Below, in pieces: positions 28,898 through 39,102 of a DNA stretch of 64,000 nt. The stretch's first letter is position 1; the number at the start of each line of letters is the position of its first letter. The notes under the pieces were generated by a model that was not told where the DNA came from, searched no databases, and saw only the letters and a program-made list of their open reading frames with translations. The translations under genes were made by a program, and so were the position numbers. Origin of the DNA: Saccharomyces paradoxus (taxonomy: Eukaryota; Ascomycota; Saccharomycetes; Saccharomycetales; Saccharomycetaceae); the NCBI RefSeq assembly GCF_002079055.1, contig NC_047500.1:372001-436000 (forward strand), written 5' to 3'.

Positions 28898-31840
28898 TCA
28901 TTTCCCATGCAAAATACTTAATAATTCATTAGACCCTGAAGTTCCATTCGAACGGACGTCGAGATTTGACTCACTTATAGTACTAGACCTGTTTTGCAGC
29001 ATACTTAGTAATTTATTTGATGAATTCTCGTTGTTATTTGGCATCATGGAGTATCCACCTGTGCCGGCTGTAGAAATTTCCGTTGGTCTTGAATAAACAC
29101 TACTATTGAAGGTGCTGCCATTCTTATTACCATGCAATATATTCAGTAATTCATGAGAACTGTCCTCATCAGAAGTCTTACCGTATCCGTCATTAAGTGG
29201 CTTGGGCTTTAAAAAGTTTGGTAACCCTGTTGAACTCTTATTTGATTCTTGATTTTCTGTAACCCCATTATATTTCATCGACGTTGACAGTTCATTTGAC
29301 AATCTATCCTCAGTGCGAGGTTGTCCTGTAGAGTCGTTCTTTTTCAAAATATTCAACAATCCTTTTGCTGGATTTTTTTCCATGTATGAATCAACATTAT
29401 AAGGTTGTTTTGATGAGACAATGTCCTTGTCCTTTTGTTTCAGCATTCCCAATAGCTCACCTGCATTCGCATCACTTTTATTCGTAAAAGCTGATGGATT
29501 ATCCTCGATATTTTGAGGTTTTGAAACAGAATTCCTTTTCAACATCATCATGATTTCCTCATCTCCACTAAGATGTTGAGATTTTGGTGATTGTTGATTT
29601 GAAGATACAGTAGAAGAAACTGGGTTTCTTAACATTTGTAATAAATCTTTTGATGAAGATATATTTGAACTTGAATCGAACTTTTTTTTATCGTTAACCA
29701 AACTGGCAAAGGTTTCACCACGTTTAAGTATTTTAACTTTAGGTGTCTTTTTTACAGTATTTGTTGTTGATGAGAACCCAGCAGTTTCATTTATAGACTT
29801 GTTGCTGTCACTGGGAATATCTCTATGAGGCACTTCACCATCTTGAAAATTATTCTCTTTTAAAATTTCTTGGCTTATTAATTTGGAGTTGTCTTGATTT
29901 TGTTCCAATTCTTCTAATTTTTTTCCATCTTCTTCGTCAGAACTGCTTTCGAAAGCCTCATATGCATCGCTATCACTAATGTGCGTTTCTTGACCATATG
30001 GTTTGTGGATTCCAACTGATGAATCCTGTTTACCCTGAGAGGAAGGTGAAGATTTACTAGGCCTCCATTCTATAATATTAGATTCCACACGAGCACTTGG
30101 GCTGAATTTGTTCGCATCATTTCTTGGCTTTTCTTTTTGTCTTGTTCGGCTGTTTTTTTCGCTTGGAATGATGTTAACTTCAATGTCTGTATCCGATGAA
30201 TTTCTTTCATCTTTCGTTGTCCCCATGTCTTCGTCTGAACTACTTTCAAAATCTTCATATTCTGCTTGTTGTATATCAGACACAGAGTCATTTGATAATA
30301 ACGAACTCTCCACTGTGGAAGTGTGTGTTTTCTGGGGTAAAGTTGGCTTTCTCAACAAATCTAATAAAGCTTGAGAATTTGAGTGGGTAGATTCATCAAC
30401 ATTGTTTTGTTTGATTGAGTTCAAGTCTGTTCCTCTTTGTAAAATTTTTAACTTCGGCTTTTTGTTCGATTGTACATTACCTTCAGGCTTTTTTGAATTT
30501 AGTAAATCTAATAACTGTCCTGGAGAAGAGCTGCTGTAACCAGATCCGGTCGGTAAAGGAGCTGCGGGTAAAGAAAACGGTTGAGATACTGCCGGTCCGG
30601 AAAGGTTGTGCATGTTTGGAACAGCAAAAGCCATCGGATTTGGAGGAGCATTAAAATTAGGAGGGACCTGTGTTGGAAGAGGGTTAGCGCCATTACTATT
30701 GTTGGTTAATGGTAGCATGAATGGAAAAGGAGCAAAAGGCTGGCCATTCATTGTTGCAAACAATTGAGGATTTGACAAGAATGCGTTAGCCATTGGCATA
30801 GTAGGCGGTATGACATTCTTGTTGTTAGCAAACGGTTCTGAAAGAGAAGGAAATACTGAAGGTTGTTTTTGAGGAGAAAACGGTAACTGTGGCCCCTTCT
30901 GCTGGTTTTGTTCTTCTGATTGCTCTTTCGAGTGCTGAAGTTCTTGGCTCGAGGGTACCTGTCCATTGGAGGCTACGTCATTATTGCTGTTTGCTTGAAC
31001 TGCAGTGTGTAACATATTTAGTAACTCCCTACCAGGATCAATCTGTTCCTCCTTAGTGATACCCAATAACAGTTTCAATTGTTCCTCCGCATAAGATTTC
31101 AATTGATCTTCATTTCTTATTTGTCTCTGATGCCTTAACCACATTGATAAAGGTCTCATCATAGAATTAATGAGATAGTATTTGATATTTGATTTGTACA
31201 TCGTCTTGGAAATTTTCTTGAAATCGAACCATTCTATCTTATCAATTTCGTTTCTAACTTGAGGTTTAAAGTTGAAGATTTCTGAAACACCTGAAATTAA
31301 AAAAATTTTGTAATTTTTACCTTGAATATTTCTTTCAATAAATTGGTTTTCGTCAATATAGTCCGTCAAATCAAAACCAATTTCTTCTTTGACTTCTCTA
31401 ATGCAACAGTCTATGTCATTTTCGTCTTTTGATATCTTACCCCTTGGGAATGACCAAGAATCCGATTCGGTACCCTGTACCAATAAAATTTTACTCAGAT
31501 TCTCATTAAATATGGCAGCACCTCTCACCGGTATACTCTTCTTGTACTTGGAGAATTGCTGAAGCGCTTCGTCCACTTTTATATCCCATTTCCAAACCAG
31601 AGGACATAGTTTTATAATCAATTGAGCAAATGATTTAATCTTTAAGGAGGGTAAAGTCGGATTCATCAATTTGATAAAATCGGTGTAGAACCATGAGGCT
31701 TCTTCAAAATGAAATAACTCCCTCTCAACACTTGATAAATCTTCATTCGGGCAATTTATGATGAAACGTACTAATAAGTCTTCTAAAATTCTATCAACAG
31801 AAGTGACGTTCTCCAAAGCGTGTCGTAGCGGCAGCGACAT
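28898..31840 (-). CDS. DCP2: Dcp2, catalytic subunit of the mRNA decapping enzyme
   Basis: A 980-residue protein, slightly longer than the roughly 970 of S. cerevisiae. Residues 1-95 form the helical Dcp1-binding domain, including W50. Residues about 102-245 are the Nudix hydrolase, with the Nudix box from G134 through R148-E149 and E152-E153 intact. It cleaves the m7G cap and releases m7GDP. The tail of over 700 residues is disordered. It carries nine LLxxL helical leucine-rich motifs (starting at 273, 443, 492, 733, 796, 828, 898, 944 and 973) of the kind that bind Edc3 and Pat1, plus Pro/Asn-rich and acidic repeats. It converges with NCS2 over a 133-bp gap that includes a (TTTA)n run. Confidence 0.97.
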   Translation of the reverse strand: MSLPLRHALENVTSVDRILEDLLVRFIINCPNEDLSSVERELFHFEEASWFYTDFIKLMNPTLPSLKIKSFAQLIIKLCPLVWKWDIKVDEALQQFSKYKKSIPVRGAAIFNENLSKILLVQGTESDSWSFPRGKISKDENDIDCCIREVKEEIGFDLTDYIDENQFIERNIQGKNYKIFLISGVSEIFNFKPQVRNEIDKIEWFDFKKISKTMYKSNIKYYLINSMMRPLSMWLRHQRQIRNEDQLKSYAEEQLKLLLGITKEEQIDPGRELLNMLHTAVQANSNNDVASNGQVPSSQELQHSKEQSEEQNQQKGPQLPFSPQKQPSVFPSLSEPFANNKNVIPPTMPMANAFLSNPQLFATMNGQPFAPFPFMLPLTNNSNGANPLPTQVPPNFNAPPNPMAFAVPNMHNLSGPAVSQPFSLPAAPLPTGSGYSSSSPGQLLDLLNSKKPEGNVQSNKKPKLKILQRGTDLNSIKQNNVDESTHSNSQALLDLLRKPTLPQKTHTSTVESSLLSNDSVSDIQQAEYEDFESSSDEDMGTTKDERNSSDTDIEVNIIPSEKNSRTRQKEKPRNDANKFSPSARVESNIIEWRPSKSSPSSQGKQDSSVGIHKPYGQETHISDSDAYEAFESSSDEEDGKKLEELEQNQDNSKLISQEILKENNFQDGEVPHRDIPSDSNKSINETAGFSSTTNTVKKTPKVKILKRGETFASLVNDKKKFDSSSNISSSKDLLQMLRNPVSSTVSSNQQSPKSQHLSGDEEIMMMLKRNSVSKPQNIEDNPSAFTNKSDANAGELLGMLKQKDKDIVSSKQPYNVDSYMEKNPAKGLLNILKKNDSTGQPRTEDRLSNELSTSMKYNGVTENQESNKSSTGLPNFLKPKPLNDGYGKTSDEDSSHELLNILHGNKNGSTFNSSVYSRPTEISTAGTGGYSMMPNNNENSSNKLLSMLQNRSSTISESNLDVRSNGTSGSNELLSILHGK

Positions 31841-32108
31841 TTTCTAATGCGAGGGTACTTTTATTTTTTTCAGATCCAAAGCAGTGTTACTTAAGCAATT
31901 GATAAATAAGCAAGCTAAAGGAAGATAAAAAAAATTGTGGGATCCTTTCAGAAAGATCAATCCTTTGTTTTTCTTGGTTATTTTCCAGTCATTCAACTTT
32001 TCTTTGAATTCAAATTCGTGGTTAGTGATGGCCCAATAGTTTCTGTAGGGTAATAACATCACTGAAAATATCATTAAACACGTAATAACCATTACCCTAT
32101 ATTACCAT

Positions 32109-32120
32109 CGGTTGAATGGA
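32109..32120 (-). promoter_or_regulatory. CSRE 1 (Cat8/Sip4 site)
   Basis: Read on the minus strand this is TCCATTCAACCG, matching YCCRTTNRNCCG at every position. It is about 505 bp upstream of the MLS1 start. Confidence 0.75.
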
Positions 32121-32138
32121 GAAACCGATACCACACGG

Positions 32139-32150
32139 TCCATTGGGCCG
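32139..32150 (+). promoter_or_regulatory. CSRE 2 (Cat8/Sip4 site)
   Basis: TCCATTGGGCCG matches YCCRTTNRNCCG at every position, in inverted orientation to CSRE 1 and 18 bp away. Paired CSREs are known to activate gluconeogenic genes, including malate synthase, on non-fermentable carbon. Confidence 0.8.
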
Positions 32151-32625
32151 GTGGTGTTAGTCGACGGATATATGCATCTGTCCCCTTTCCCGGCGAGCCG
32201 GCAGTCGGGCCGAGGTTCGGATAAATTTTTGCATTGTATTAGTTTCTGTCATGAGTATTACTTATGGTTCCTTTAGAGCTAATCATTAGCTCGGTACCGG
32301 CTGTTATGCAATTTATGACTTTTCTTCTACAGTGTCAGCCTTGTGACGATTATCTATGAACTTTGGATGTAGCGCATCGAGATTCGTATCTTTCATTGGA
32401 TAGTAAATGGGAAGGATCGATGACCCTTATTACATTCTTTCCTATACTTAATATCCATTTAATCTATCTTCTTGAAAGTATATAAGTAACGGTAAATTTA
32501 CCATACTTATGCTATTCTCATTTATCCCCTAATTTTCTTTTAACTTCTCGCCCTACAGTAACTAAGAATAACGGCTACTGTTTCGAAATTAAGCAAAGTA
32601 GTAAAGCACATAAAAGAATAAAGAA

Positions 32626-34290
32626 ATGGTTAAGGTTAGTTTGGATAACGTCAAATTACTGGTCGATGTTGATAAGGAGCCCTTCTTTAAGCCATCCAGT
32701 ACTACAGTGGGTGATATTCTGACTAAAGATGCTCTAGAGTTTATTGTTCTTTTGCACAGAACTTTCAACAACAAAAGAAAGCAGCTGTTGGAAAACAGAC
32801 AAGTTGTTCAGAAGAAATTGGACTCGGGCTCCTATCACCTGGATTTCCTGCCTGAAACAGCAAACATTAGAAACGATCCCACTTGGCAAGGCCCAATTTT
32901 GGCTCCGGGGTTAATTAATAGGTCTACGGAAATCACAGGGCCTCCATTGAGAAATATGTTGATCAACGCTCTAAATGCTCCAGTGAAAACTTATATGACT
33001 GATTTTGAAGATTCTGCTTCTCCTACCTGGAACAACATGGTTTACGGTCAAGTCAATCTCTACGATGCCATTAGAAACCAAATCAATTTTGACACACCAA
33101 GAAAATCCTACAAATTGAATGGGAATGTGGCTGACTTGCCTACTATTATCGTGAGACCCCGTGGGTGGCACATGGTGGAGAAGCACCTTTATGTAGATGA
33201 CGAACCAATTAGCGCCTCTATCTTTGATTTTGGTTTGTATTTCTACCATAATGCCAAAGAATTAATCAGATTGGGTAAAGGTCCTTACTTTTACTTACCA
33301 AAGATGGAGCACCATTTGGAAGCCAAACTATGGAATGACATATTTTGTGTAGCTCAAGATTATATCGGGATTCCAAGAGGCACAATCAGAGCCACCGTGT
33401 TGATTGAAACTTTGCCTGCTGCTTTCCAAATGGAAGAGATTGTTTATCAACTTAGACAACATTCTAGTGGGTTGAATTGTGGGCGTTGGGACTACATTTT
33501 CTCCACAATCAAGAGATTGAGAAACGACCCTAATCACATTTTGCCCAATAGAGATCAAGTAACGATGACCTCCCCTTTCATGGATGCATACGTGAAAAGA
33601 TTAATCAATACTTGTCATCGGAGGGGTGTTCATGCCATGGGCGGTATGGCTGCACAAATCCCTATCAAGGACGATCCGGTAGCCAATGAAAAGGCCATGA
33701 CTAAAGTCCGTAATGATAAGATTAGAGAGCTGACAAATGGCCATGATGGGTCGTGGGTTGCACACCCAGCACTGGCTCCTATTTGTAATGAAGTTTTCAT
33801 TAATATGGGAACCCCAAATCAAATTTACTTTATTCCTGAAAACGTTGTTACAGCTGCGAATCTTTTAGAAACCAAGATTCCAAATGGTGAGATTACTACT
33901 GAGGGCATTGTACAAAATTTGGACATCGGGTTGCAATACATGGAAGCTTGGCTAAGAGGCTCTGGTTGCGTGCCCATTAACAATTTAATGGAAGACGCCG
34001 CCACTGCAGAAGTATCCCGTTGTCAATTATATCAATGGGTGAAACACGGCGTTACTCTAAAGGACACGGGAGAAAAAGTCACACCTGAATTAACCGAAAA
34101 AATCTTGAAAGAGCAGGTTGAAAAATTATCCAAGGCAAGTCCATTGGGTGATAAGAACAAATTCGCGCTGGCCGCCAAGTATTTTTTGCCAGAAATCAGA
34201 GGCGAGAAATTCAGTGAATTTCTGACTACATTGTTGTACGATGAAATTGTGACCACCAAGGCCACAGCTACCGATTTGAGCAAGTTGTGA
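32626..34290 (+). CDS. MLS1: Malate synthase Mls1 (glyoxylate cycle)
   Basis: A 554-residue enzyme, the S. cerevisiae length. It condenses glyoxylate with acetyl-CoA to malate during growth on C2 compounds or fatty acids. The TIM-barrel core is recognisable from the [11 protein letters not shown] motif near residue 125, the KMEHHLEA segment near 226 and the catalytic-arginine region around VRPRGWH (about 176). The last three residues are SKL, a canonical peroxisomal PTS1 signal. Two CSREs and a TATA box are in the promoter. The paralog DAL7 belongs to the allantoin pathway; synteny, CSREs and SKL point to MLS1. Confidence 0.98.
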   Translation: MVKVSLDNVKLLVDVDKEPFFKPSSTTVGDILTKDALEFIVLLHRTFNNKRKQLLENRQVVQKKLDSGSYHLDFLPETANIRNDPTWQGPILAPGLINRSTEITGPPLRNMLINALNAPVKTYMTDFEDSASPTWNNMVYGQVNLYDAIRNQINFDTPRKSYKLNGNVADLPTIIVRPRGWHMVEKHLYVDDEPISASIFDFGLYFYHNAKELIRLGKGPYFYLPKMEHHLEAKLWNDIFCVAQDYIGIPRGTIRATVLIETLPAAFQMEEIVYQLRQHSSGLNCGRWDYIFSTIKRLRNDPNHILPNRDQVTMTSPFMDAYVKRLINTCHRRGVHAMGGMAAQIPIKDDPVANEKAMTKVRNDKIRELTNGHDGSWVAHPALAPICNEVFINMGTPNQIYFIPENVVTAANLLETKIPNGEITTEGIVQNLDIGLQYMEAWLRGSGCVPINNLMEDAATAEVSRCQLYQWVKHGVTLKDTGEKVTPELTEKILKEQVEKLSKASPLGDKNKFALAAKYFLPEIRGEKFSEFLTTLLYDEIVTTKATATDLSKL

Positions 34291-34613
34291 TCCTCCTGAT
34301 CCCTATTGTCTATACATACATATAAAAATATATTCATGTTTATATGATTACGTATCGAGGATTTAAAATTTTATTTTATATTGTTCCATTTAATGGCTAA
34401 TAATGATTCATTTTGTCATGATTTCTTTTTGCTTTTGACCAGAATGCTGCTGTCACGGGCGACGGTGAAGCCATCAATCATTGTTGTGGAATTTCAAACA
34501 CAATACTTGATGACTCCAAACGTGGGGCGTATATATTGTTTTGAATACAAGTCGAGAAAGTATAGTAACGCATTGTATACGTTTAAAACTTTCAGCAAAG
34601 GATAAACATTGGA
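34291..34613. other. MLS1-DMA2 intergenic region
   Basis: A 323-bp gap with the MLS1 3' end (TATA-type elements near 34315-34332) and the DMA2 promoter. Nothing more specific is visible. Confidence 0.5.
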
Positions 34614-36215
34614 ATGTACACACCTATCCCTGCTAATACCCCTGCTCCCACTGCTCCAACTTCATCGATGACGTCCAACTCTTCATCCGCATCGAATGCC
34701 AACACCACTAGCAGTAGCAGCATGAACACAAGGAATAGAGCCAGTGGTAGTTCAACCAATGAACGGGCTCGTCCGTCTTCAGGTATAAGTTCGTTTTTGA
34801 ATACCTTCGGAATTAGACAAAATAATCAGGCAGCCTCTTCTTCTGCGGCTCCCGATCAGCGTTTGTTTGGCACTACTCCATCCAACTCCCACATGAGTGT
34901 AGCCATGGAAAGTAGTGATATGGCTCCACCACAGCAGGAACCGCGTCTACATCATCCTATACAAATGCCTCCATCGGCCCAGTTTCACGTTCATCGCAAC
35001 TATCAACTCCCCATCTCCATATCTCTTACTGCCCCCACACTCACAGACCAACATCAGCATCAACACCATCAACAACAATCTTCGCAAAATTTCGAGGGCA
35101 GTAACATTGGCAACTTTCAAGAGCCCGTGAGTCAGCGGCAGCCCAACAATACTAACAATACCACAACCTCAATTATTTCTATGACACCAGCGGCTACAAC
35201 GAGAAATAATACAGGATTCATAGCCGCTGGTACAGAGGGATCTACTGCCGTTATTACCAATAGTCAGGAAATGTATAAGAATTTGCGTCACTTGATATAT
35301 GCTGCGAACCAGCCAAATGGAACCGAAATTTTGCATTTAGATTTACCTGCAACAAGTGCAGAGGACTCGAGCAATGTGACCAATGTAGACGAGGTTACTT
35401 TGAAGCAAAGAAAGGACAAACATGGTCTTTTTAGTATAAGACTAACCCCATTTATTGATAGCTCATCCACCACAAACCAAGGTTTATTCTTTGAACCGAT
35501 TATAAGAAAGGCTGGCCCTGGATCTCAATTGGTTATTGGCCGCTATACTGAGCGTGTTCGCGATGCAATTTCTAAGATACCTGAACAATACCATCCGGTG
35601 GTATTTAAATCCAAAGTTGTGTCAAGAACACACGGTTGTTTTAAGGTGGACTCACAAGGTAACTGGTATATAAAGGATGTGAAATCCTCGAGTGGGACTT
35701 TTTTAAACCATCAAAGGCTCTCCCCCGCTTCGTCTTTATCAAAAGATACCCTTCTTCATGATGGTGATATTTTACAGTTGGGAATGGATTTTAGAGGTGG
35801 TACGGAAGAAATTTATCGTTGTGTAAGGATGAGGATTGAGCTAAATAGGTCATGGAAGTTAAAGGCAAATTCGTTCAACAAGGAAGCTTTACAACGCTTG
35901 CAGAACTTACAGAAATTAACTACAGGTGTTGAGGAAGAAGATTGTTCGATTTGCCTGTGCAAGATCAAACCGTGCCAAGCAATTTTCATATCGCCATGCG
36001 CACATAGTTGGCACTTCCGTTGTGTGAGAAGATTGGTCATGCTCTCATACCCGCAATTTGTTTGCCCTAATTGTAGATCAAGTTGTGACTTGGAGGCTTC
36101 CTTTGAAAGTAGTGATGATGAAGATGAAAGTGATGTAGAAAGTGAAGGTGACCAACTGGTAGATCAACTTAGCGTACTAATGGAAACTTCAAAGGATGTT
36201 GATAACCATCCTTAA
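34614..36215 (+). CDS. DMA2: Dma2, FHA-RING ubiquitin ligase
   Basis: A 533-residue E3 ligase, about ten residues longer than the S. cerevisiae protein because of its low-complexity N terminus. Residues 1-220 are Ser/Thr/Asn/Gln-rich and disordered. The phosphothreonine-binding FHA domain spans about 295-400, with G309-R310 and an SRTHG motif near 338. The RING finger at 444-487 has ligands C444, C447, C462, H464, H467, C470, C484 and C487, all present. An acidic tail follows. With its paralog Dma1 it controls septin deposition, spindle positioning and mitotic exit. Confidence 0.96.
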   Translation: MYTPIPANTPAPTAPTSSMTSNSSSASNANTTSSSSMNTRNRASGSSTNERARPSSGISSFLNTFGIRQNNQAASSSAAPDQRLFGTTPSNSHMSVAMESSDMAPPQQEPRLHHPIQMPPSAQFHVHRNYQLPISISLTAPTLTDQHQHQHHQQQSSQNFEGSNIGNFQEPVSQRQPNNTNNTTTSIISMTPAATTRNNTGFIAAGTEGSTAVITNSQEMYKNLRHLIYAANQPNGTEILHLDLPATSAEDSSNVTNVDEVTLKQRKDKHGLFSIRLTPFIDSSSTTNQGLFFEPIIRKAGPGSQLVIGRYTERVRDAISKIPEQYHPVVFKSKVVSRTHGCFKVDSQGNWYIKDVKSSSGTFLNHQRLSPASSLSKDTLLHDGDILQLGMDFRGGTEEIYRCVRMRIELNRSWKLKANSFNKEALQRLQNLQKLTTGVEEEDCSICLCKIKPCQAIFISPCAHSWHFRCVRRLVMLSYPQFVCPNCRSSCDLEASFESSDDEDESDVESEGDQLVDQLSVLMETSKDVDNHP

Positions 36216-36454
36216 GGTGAAAAGCGAAATACACAGTTTGAAAAAATAAAAGGAAAACCAAAAAAAAAAAGGGAAAAAGCTACCAAACACCAAATCTTGT
36301 ACCTTCATATTATTATTTAATTATTCTCTTAGTACTTATATATTTTGCGCTGTTTACATATCTGGTTTATTGTTTTCAGGAATACAATACTTCCATCGTT
36401 GGCAGTTACTTTTGCTTTCTCACATTAAATAAAAAATTACAAAATAATATTCTG

Positions 36455-38395
36455 CTAGTCCTGCGTCAGTTTTCCAAGCTCTCCAATTAATCTTAATAGG
36501 ACTTCTTGGGTTTGCTGTTTGCCTAGACCATACTTATATATTTCATGTCCACCATCAACTATTTTCCATTCTTGTGTCTTGTGAGAAATCTTTGTCAAAT
36601 CTCTCTGCCAGTCACCCCATAATGCCGATTTCTTCACCATTTCCTTAGAGCTAACAATGCTTGTCTTGACATTTTGTAAAGACTCTGCATTGTTTGTCAC
36701 GTCTCTGTAACTTAAAATTGAACTTGTGACACTTTCCAAAAACTTAGAACGCAAGAAACGTCCCTGATATTTCATATCACGCCCATATATACGCTCTTTA
36801 GAGCCATGATGAGCTAGTAACCACGAAGTCTGTAATCTCCATCCTAAACTCGACCAAATGCCTTTCCACCATAGTCTGAATTCGTTATGCCTTTCTATCT
36901 CCGAAGGCAACCAAGTCTTATCATGGTTGCGACCATCACGATCATCACCATCGTCACCATCGCCATCATCGCCATCGCCGCGGCCTGGAGGTAGCAGCCT
37001 TTGAATATAGTTCTTTAACAACAGTTCTTCATGCCACGATTCGACAAGCATCATACTGTCCACAATATCAACGTTCTTGGCAGTGAATACTCTAGTAAAT
37101 AACCCGCCAAGATCATATCCGACTGTAGTGAAGGGACCCTTGATTTTTGCATCTTTGATCAATGCGTACCTTAAAGATTCGGCTACCATCGCGATAGAGA
37201 TCGGAGCAGGAGGAGAATCGCTTAATCCGTACCCTGGTCTGTCGTATAGACAATATCTTTGTATTTTGTCTAAGTGGTATAGCTCTTCAATCCAAGTGGC
37301 TGAGAGATAACCAGTATCATAACCTCCATGTTCAAATAAGATGATAGGTTGCTTCTTCTTGTCTTTACCAACCGAATCTGTATTGTTTTCTTGATCAAAT
37401 ACATCACCATAGCAAGTTATATGTAATTGATAGGTCTTAGCAGCATCGACGTAATGGAATGCCTCATACGAGGGCGACTGAACAGTTATTGGTAATTTAT
37501 GAGTCAATCTGTAGGTGTCTAATGTCGTCAGAAGTGTATTCAGAGTGAATAAAGCGAAGAAGATCAAAATGAAAAACTTAATAGTATTTCTGAACCCAAT
37601 GGACACCCATTCTGTCAAAGTATGCTTGTTCTGAACCAGTTGCGAGCGGTGGGTGGGGGCTGGTGAACTCGATCCATATTGGCCTCTGTCCCTGTTTTCG
37701 GCACTATTTGTATGGTTGTCGTTGAAGGTGGTAGTAGTAGCATCATCAATTCTGCGTTCTTCTAATGGCTCATTTATTGAATTGTTGTAAAATAAGAGAT
37801 ACCAATCTAATATCGCTCCAATAAAAAATGAAAACGAAGTCCACAAATATGTAAACGTGCCCACGAATCCAATTCTTTGTCTGGTATACTTAATTAGATA
37901 AGTCAATGCCAGATTGAACAGCGTCAAAACACAAAGAGTCACATTCAAGCTGTAATCTAAAGCTGAGTACAGTCCCAGCTTGTTAAACCAGAGATTAAAA
38001 GAATTAGCAATGATCGATATGAAAATCAAAGTCAAGTCGTTGAAACTTGCATACCTATTACTGAACCCGAAAAGAATATTAATATTGAAAAAGAAATCCG
38101 AAATCAACGTGGTGACCAGCCAAATAGTGTTAACTAGGATTAGGATGTTCAAAATCCATTTGGAATTATGAATAAAGATTCTATAACCCTTGCGAATTTG
38201 AAATAAACTATCTTTGATGAACCCGTCGGATTCAATATCACGACTCTCATTGAGTGTTGGGTCGTTAGCAGACCCTCCGCCAAGTGTCCTGTGATTGTTG
38301 TTTAGCAACGGTTGCGCTTCCGGATGTTCATTATCGATATCCGTTCTCTGCTTTGGCGTCCTTGCCGGATCACTGTCCAAACTATTAGCGTTCAT
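36455..38395 (-). CDS. YNL115C: Multi-pass membrane protein with alpha/beta-hydrolase-like domain (YNL115C ortholog)
   Basis: A 646-residue protein of unknown function (about 644 in S. cerevisiae). The N-terminal 70 residues are hydrophilic. Hydrophobic segments lie at about 80-100, 118-138, 148-168, 178-203 and 271-292. The rest resembles an alpha/beta-hydrolase: an HGG oxyanion-type motif at 356-358, DRPGYG at 385-390, a nucleophile-elbow motif GYDLGG at 426-431 with Asp where serine hydrolases have Ser, and a late GGH with H617. A Gly/Asp-rich insert (about 471-489) sits in the lid region. The fold and the Asp-nucleophile idea are my inference; the substrate is unknown. Confidence 0.85.
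   Translation of the reverse strand: MNANSLDSDPARTPKQRTDIDNEHPEAQPLLNNNHRTLGGGSANDPTLNESRDIESDGFIKDSLFQIRKGYRIFIHNSKWILNILILVNTIWLVTTLISDFFFNINILFGFSNRYASFNDLTLIFISIIANSFNLWFNKLGLYSALDYSLNVTLCVLTLFNLALTYLIKYTRQRIGFVGTFTYLWTSFSFFIGAILDWYLLFYNNSINEPLEERRIDDATTTTFNDNHTNSAENRDRGQYGSSSPAPTHRSQLVQNKHTLTEWVSIGFRNTIKFFILIFFALFTLNTLLTTLDTYRLTHKLPITVQSPSYEAFHYVDAAKTYQLHITCYGDVFDQENNTDSVGKDKKKQPIILFEHGGYDTGYLSATWIEELYHLDKIQRYCLYDRPGYGLSDSPPAPISIAMVAESLRYALIKDAKIKGPFTTVGYDLGGLFTRVFTAKNVDIVDSMMLVESWHEELLLKNYIQRLLPPGRGDGDDGDGDDGDDRDGRNHDKTWLPSEIERHNEFRLWWKGIWSSLGWRLQTSWLLAHHGSKERIYGRDMKYQGRFLRSKFLESVTSSILSYRDVTNNAESLQNVKTSIVSSKEMVKKSALWGDWQRDLTKISHKTQEWKIVDGGHEIYKYGLGKQQTQEVLLRLIGELGKLTQD
36931..36984 (-). 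repeat. Gly-Asp coding low-complexity repeat in the YNL115C ortholog
   Basis: Degenerate GAT/GAC/GGC/GGT codons encode alternating Gly and Asp over about 18 residues. It lies between the nucleophile-elbow region and the C-terminal His of the hydrolase-like domain, where lid insertions are common. Confidence 0.75.
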
Positions 38396-39102
38396 GTTCT
38401 GTTCGCTCTAGTGTTTGTAGTTTTTTTCCAATTGGCCTACCTCTCCTTGTTAATGAAGCAGAGCATCTAACTGTTCCTTTTAATTTTCCCTCGCATCCCT
38501 TTAAATTGCAAGATAGTTCAATTTTAGGGGTCCGAATAGCCTTGCAAGGAATAGATTAAAGAAGCTATATATGCACAGCCACTGCAGAACGTGCTGGAAA
38601 GATGTCATCAAGATAGACTAATGCGATTGCTGATTCGACTGTTTTTGCATTAAACATGCATATTCATATTTACAGAAACATGTCTATGTTGGTATACTTT
38701 CTAAGACTTTTAACAAAATCTGCTTTTTATAGATAATCCCTTTCTTTGAATTTTATTTTTGAAGCAGAAACATAAAAAAAATCGCTGAAAGAAAGGTACG
38801 CAAGAAATTCATTCAAAAAGCACAAAGTCCCACAGTTTGATGTGAGTACCAACAACAAAACAGACTCGGCTCTAATGAAACTACACCATAACTCGCTATA
38901 TAACTCATCGGGCTTGTTTCAGTCAATGTTTTATGCGGGTAATGAGAACGTGTAAAATGATATATAATCATCTGCGATGAGCCTTGGGGAAAAAAAAAAT
39001 TTTAGAAGAAATTCATTCTAATGCTGAGGTATAAAGAAAGGAATTGGGGAGATGCCATTCTAAAGTAGGGAAAGCTGCATTTTCATACAAAAAACCAAGC
39101 AA
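38396..39102. promoter_or_regulatory. Divergent YNL115C/RPC19 intergenic region
   Basis: A 707-bp region with no supported gene. It holds a PAC element at 38974-38981 for RPC19, an A-tract with RRPE-like AAAAATTTT just after it, and a near-ACS match at 38767-38777 (TTTTATGTTTC on the minus strand, one mismatch to the 11-bp consensus) that could mark a replication origin. Confidence 0.55.
38974..38981 (+). promoter_or_regulatory. PAC element of RPC19
   Basis: GCGATGAG followed by CC, 122 bp before the RPC19 ATG. The PAC box was named for RNA polymerase A and C subunit genes, so the match to this gene is exactly as expected. Confidence 0.8.

Larger units (their letters stand above)
31841..32625. 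promoter_or_regulatory. Divergent DCP2/MLS1 promoter region
   Basis: A 785-bp region with no supported gene. It carries two carbon-source-responsive elements at 32109-32120 and 32139-32150, a GC-rich patch with several CCGG/GCCG motifs to about 32220, and a TATA box (TATATAAG) at 32479-32486, 140 bp before the MLS1 ATG. The layout suits a strongly glucose-repressed MLS1 and a constitutive DCP2. Confidence 0.7.
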
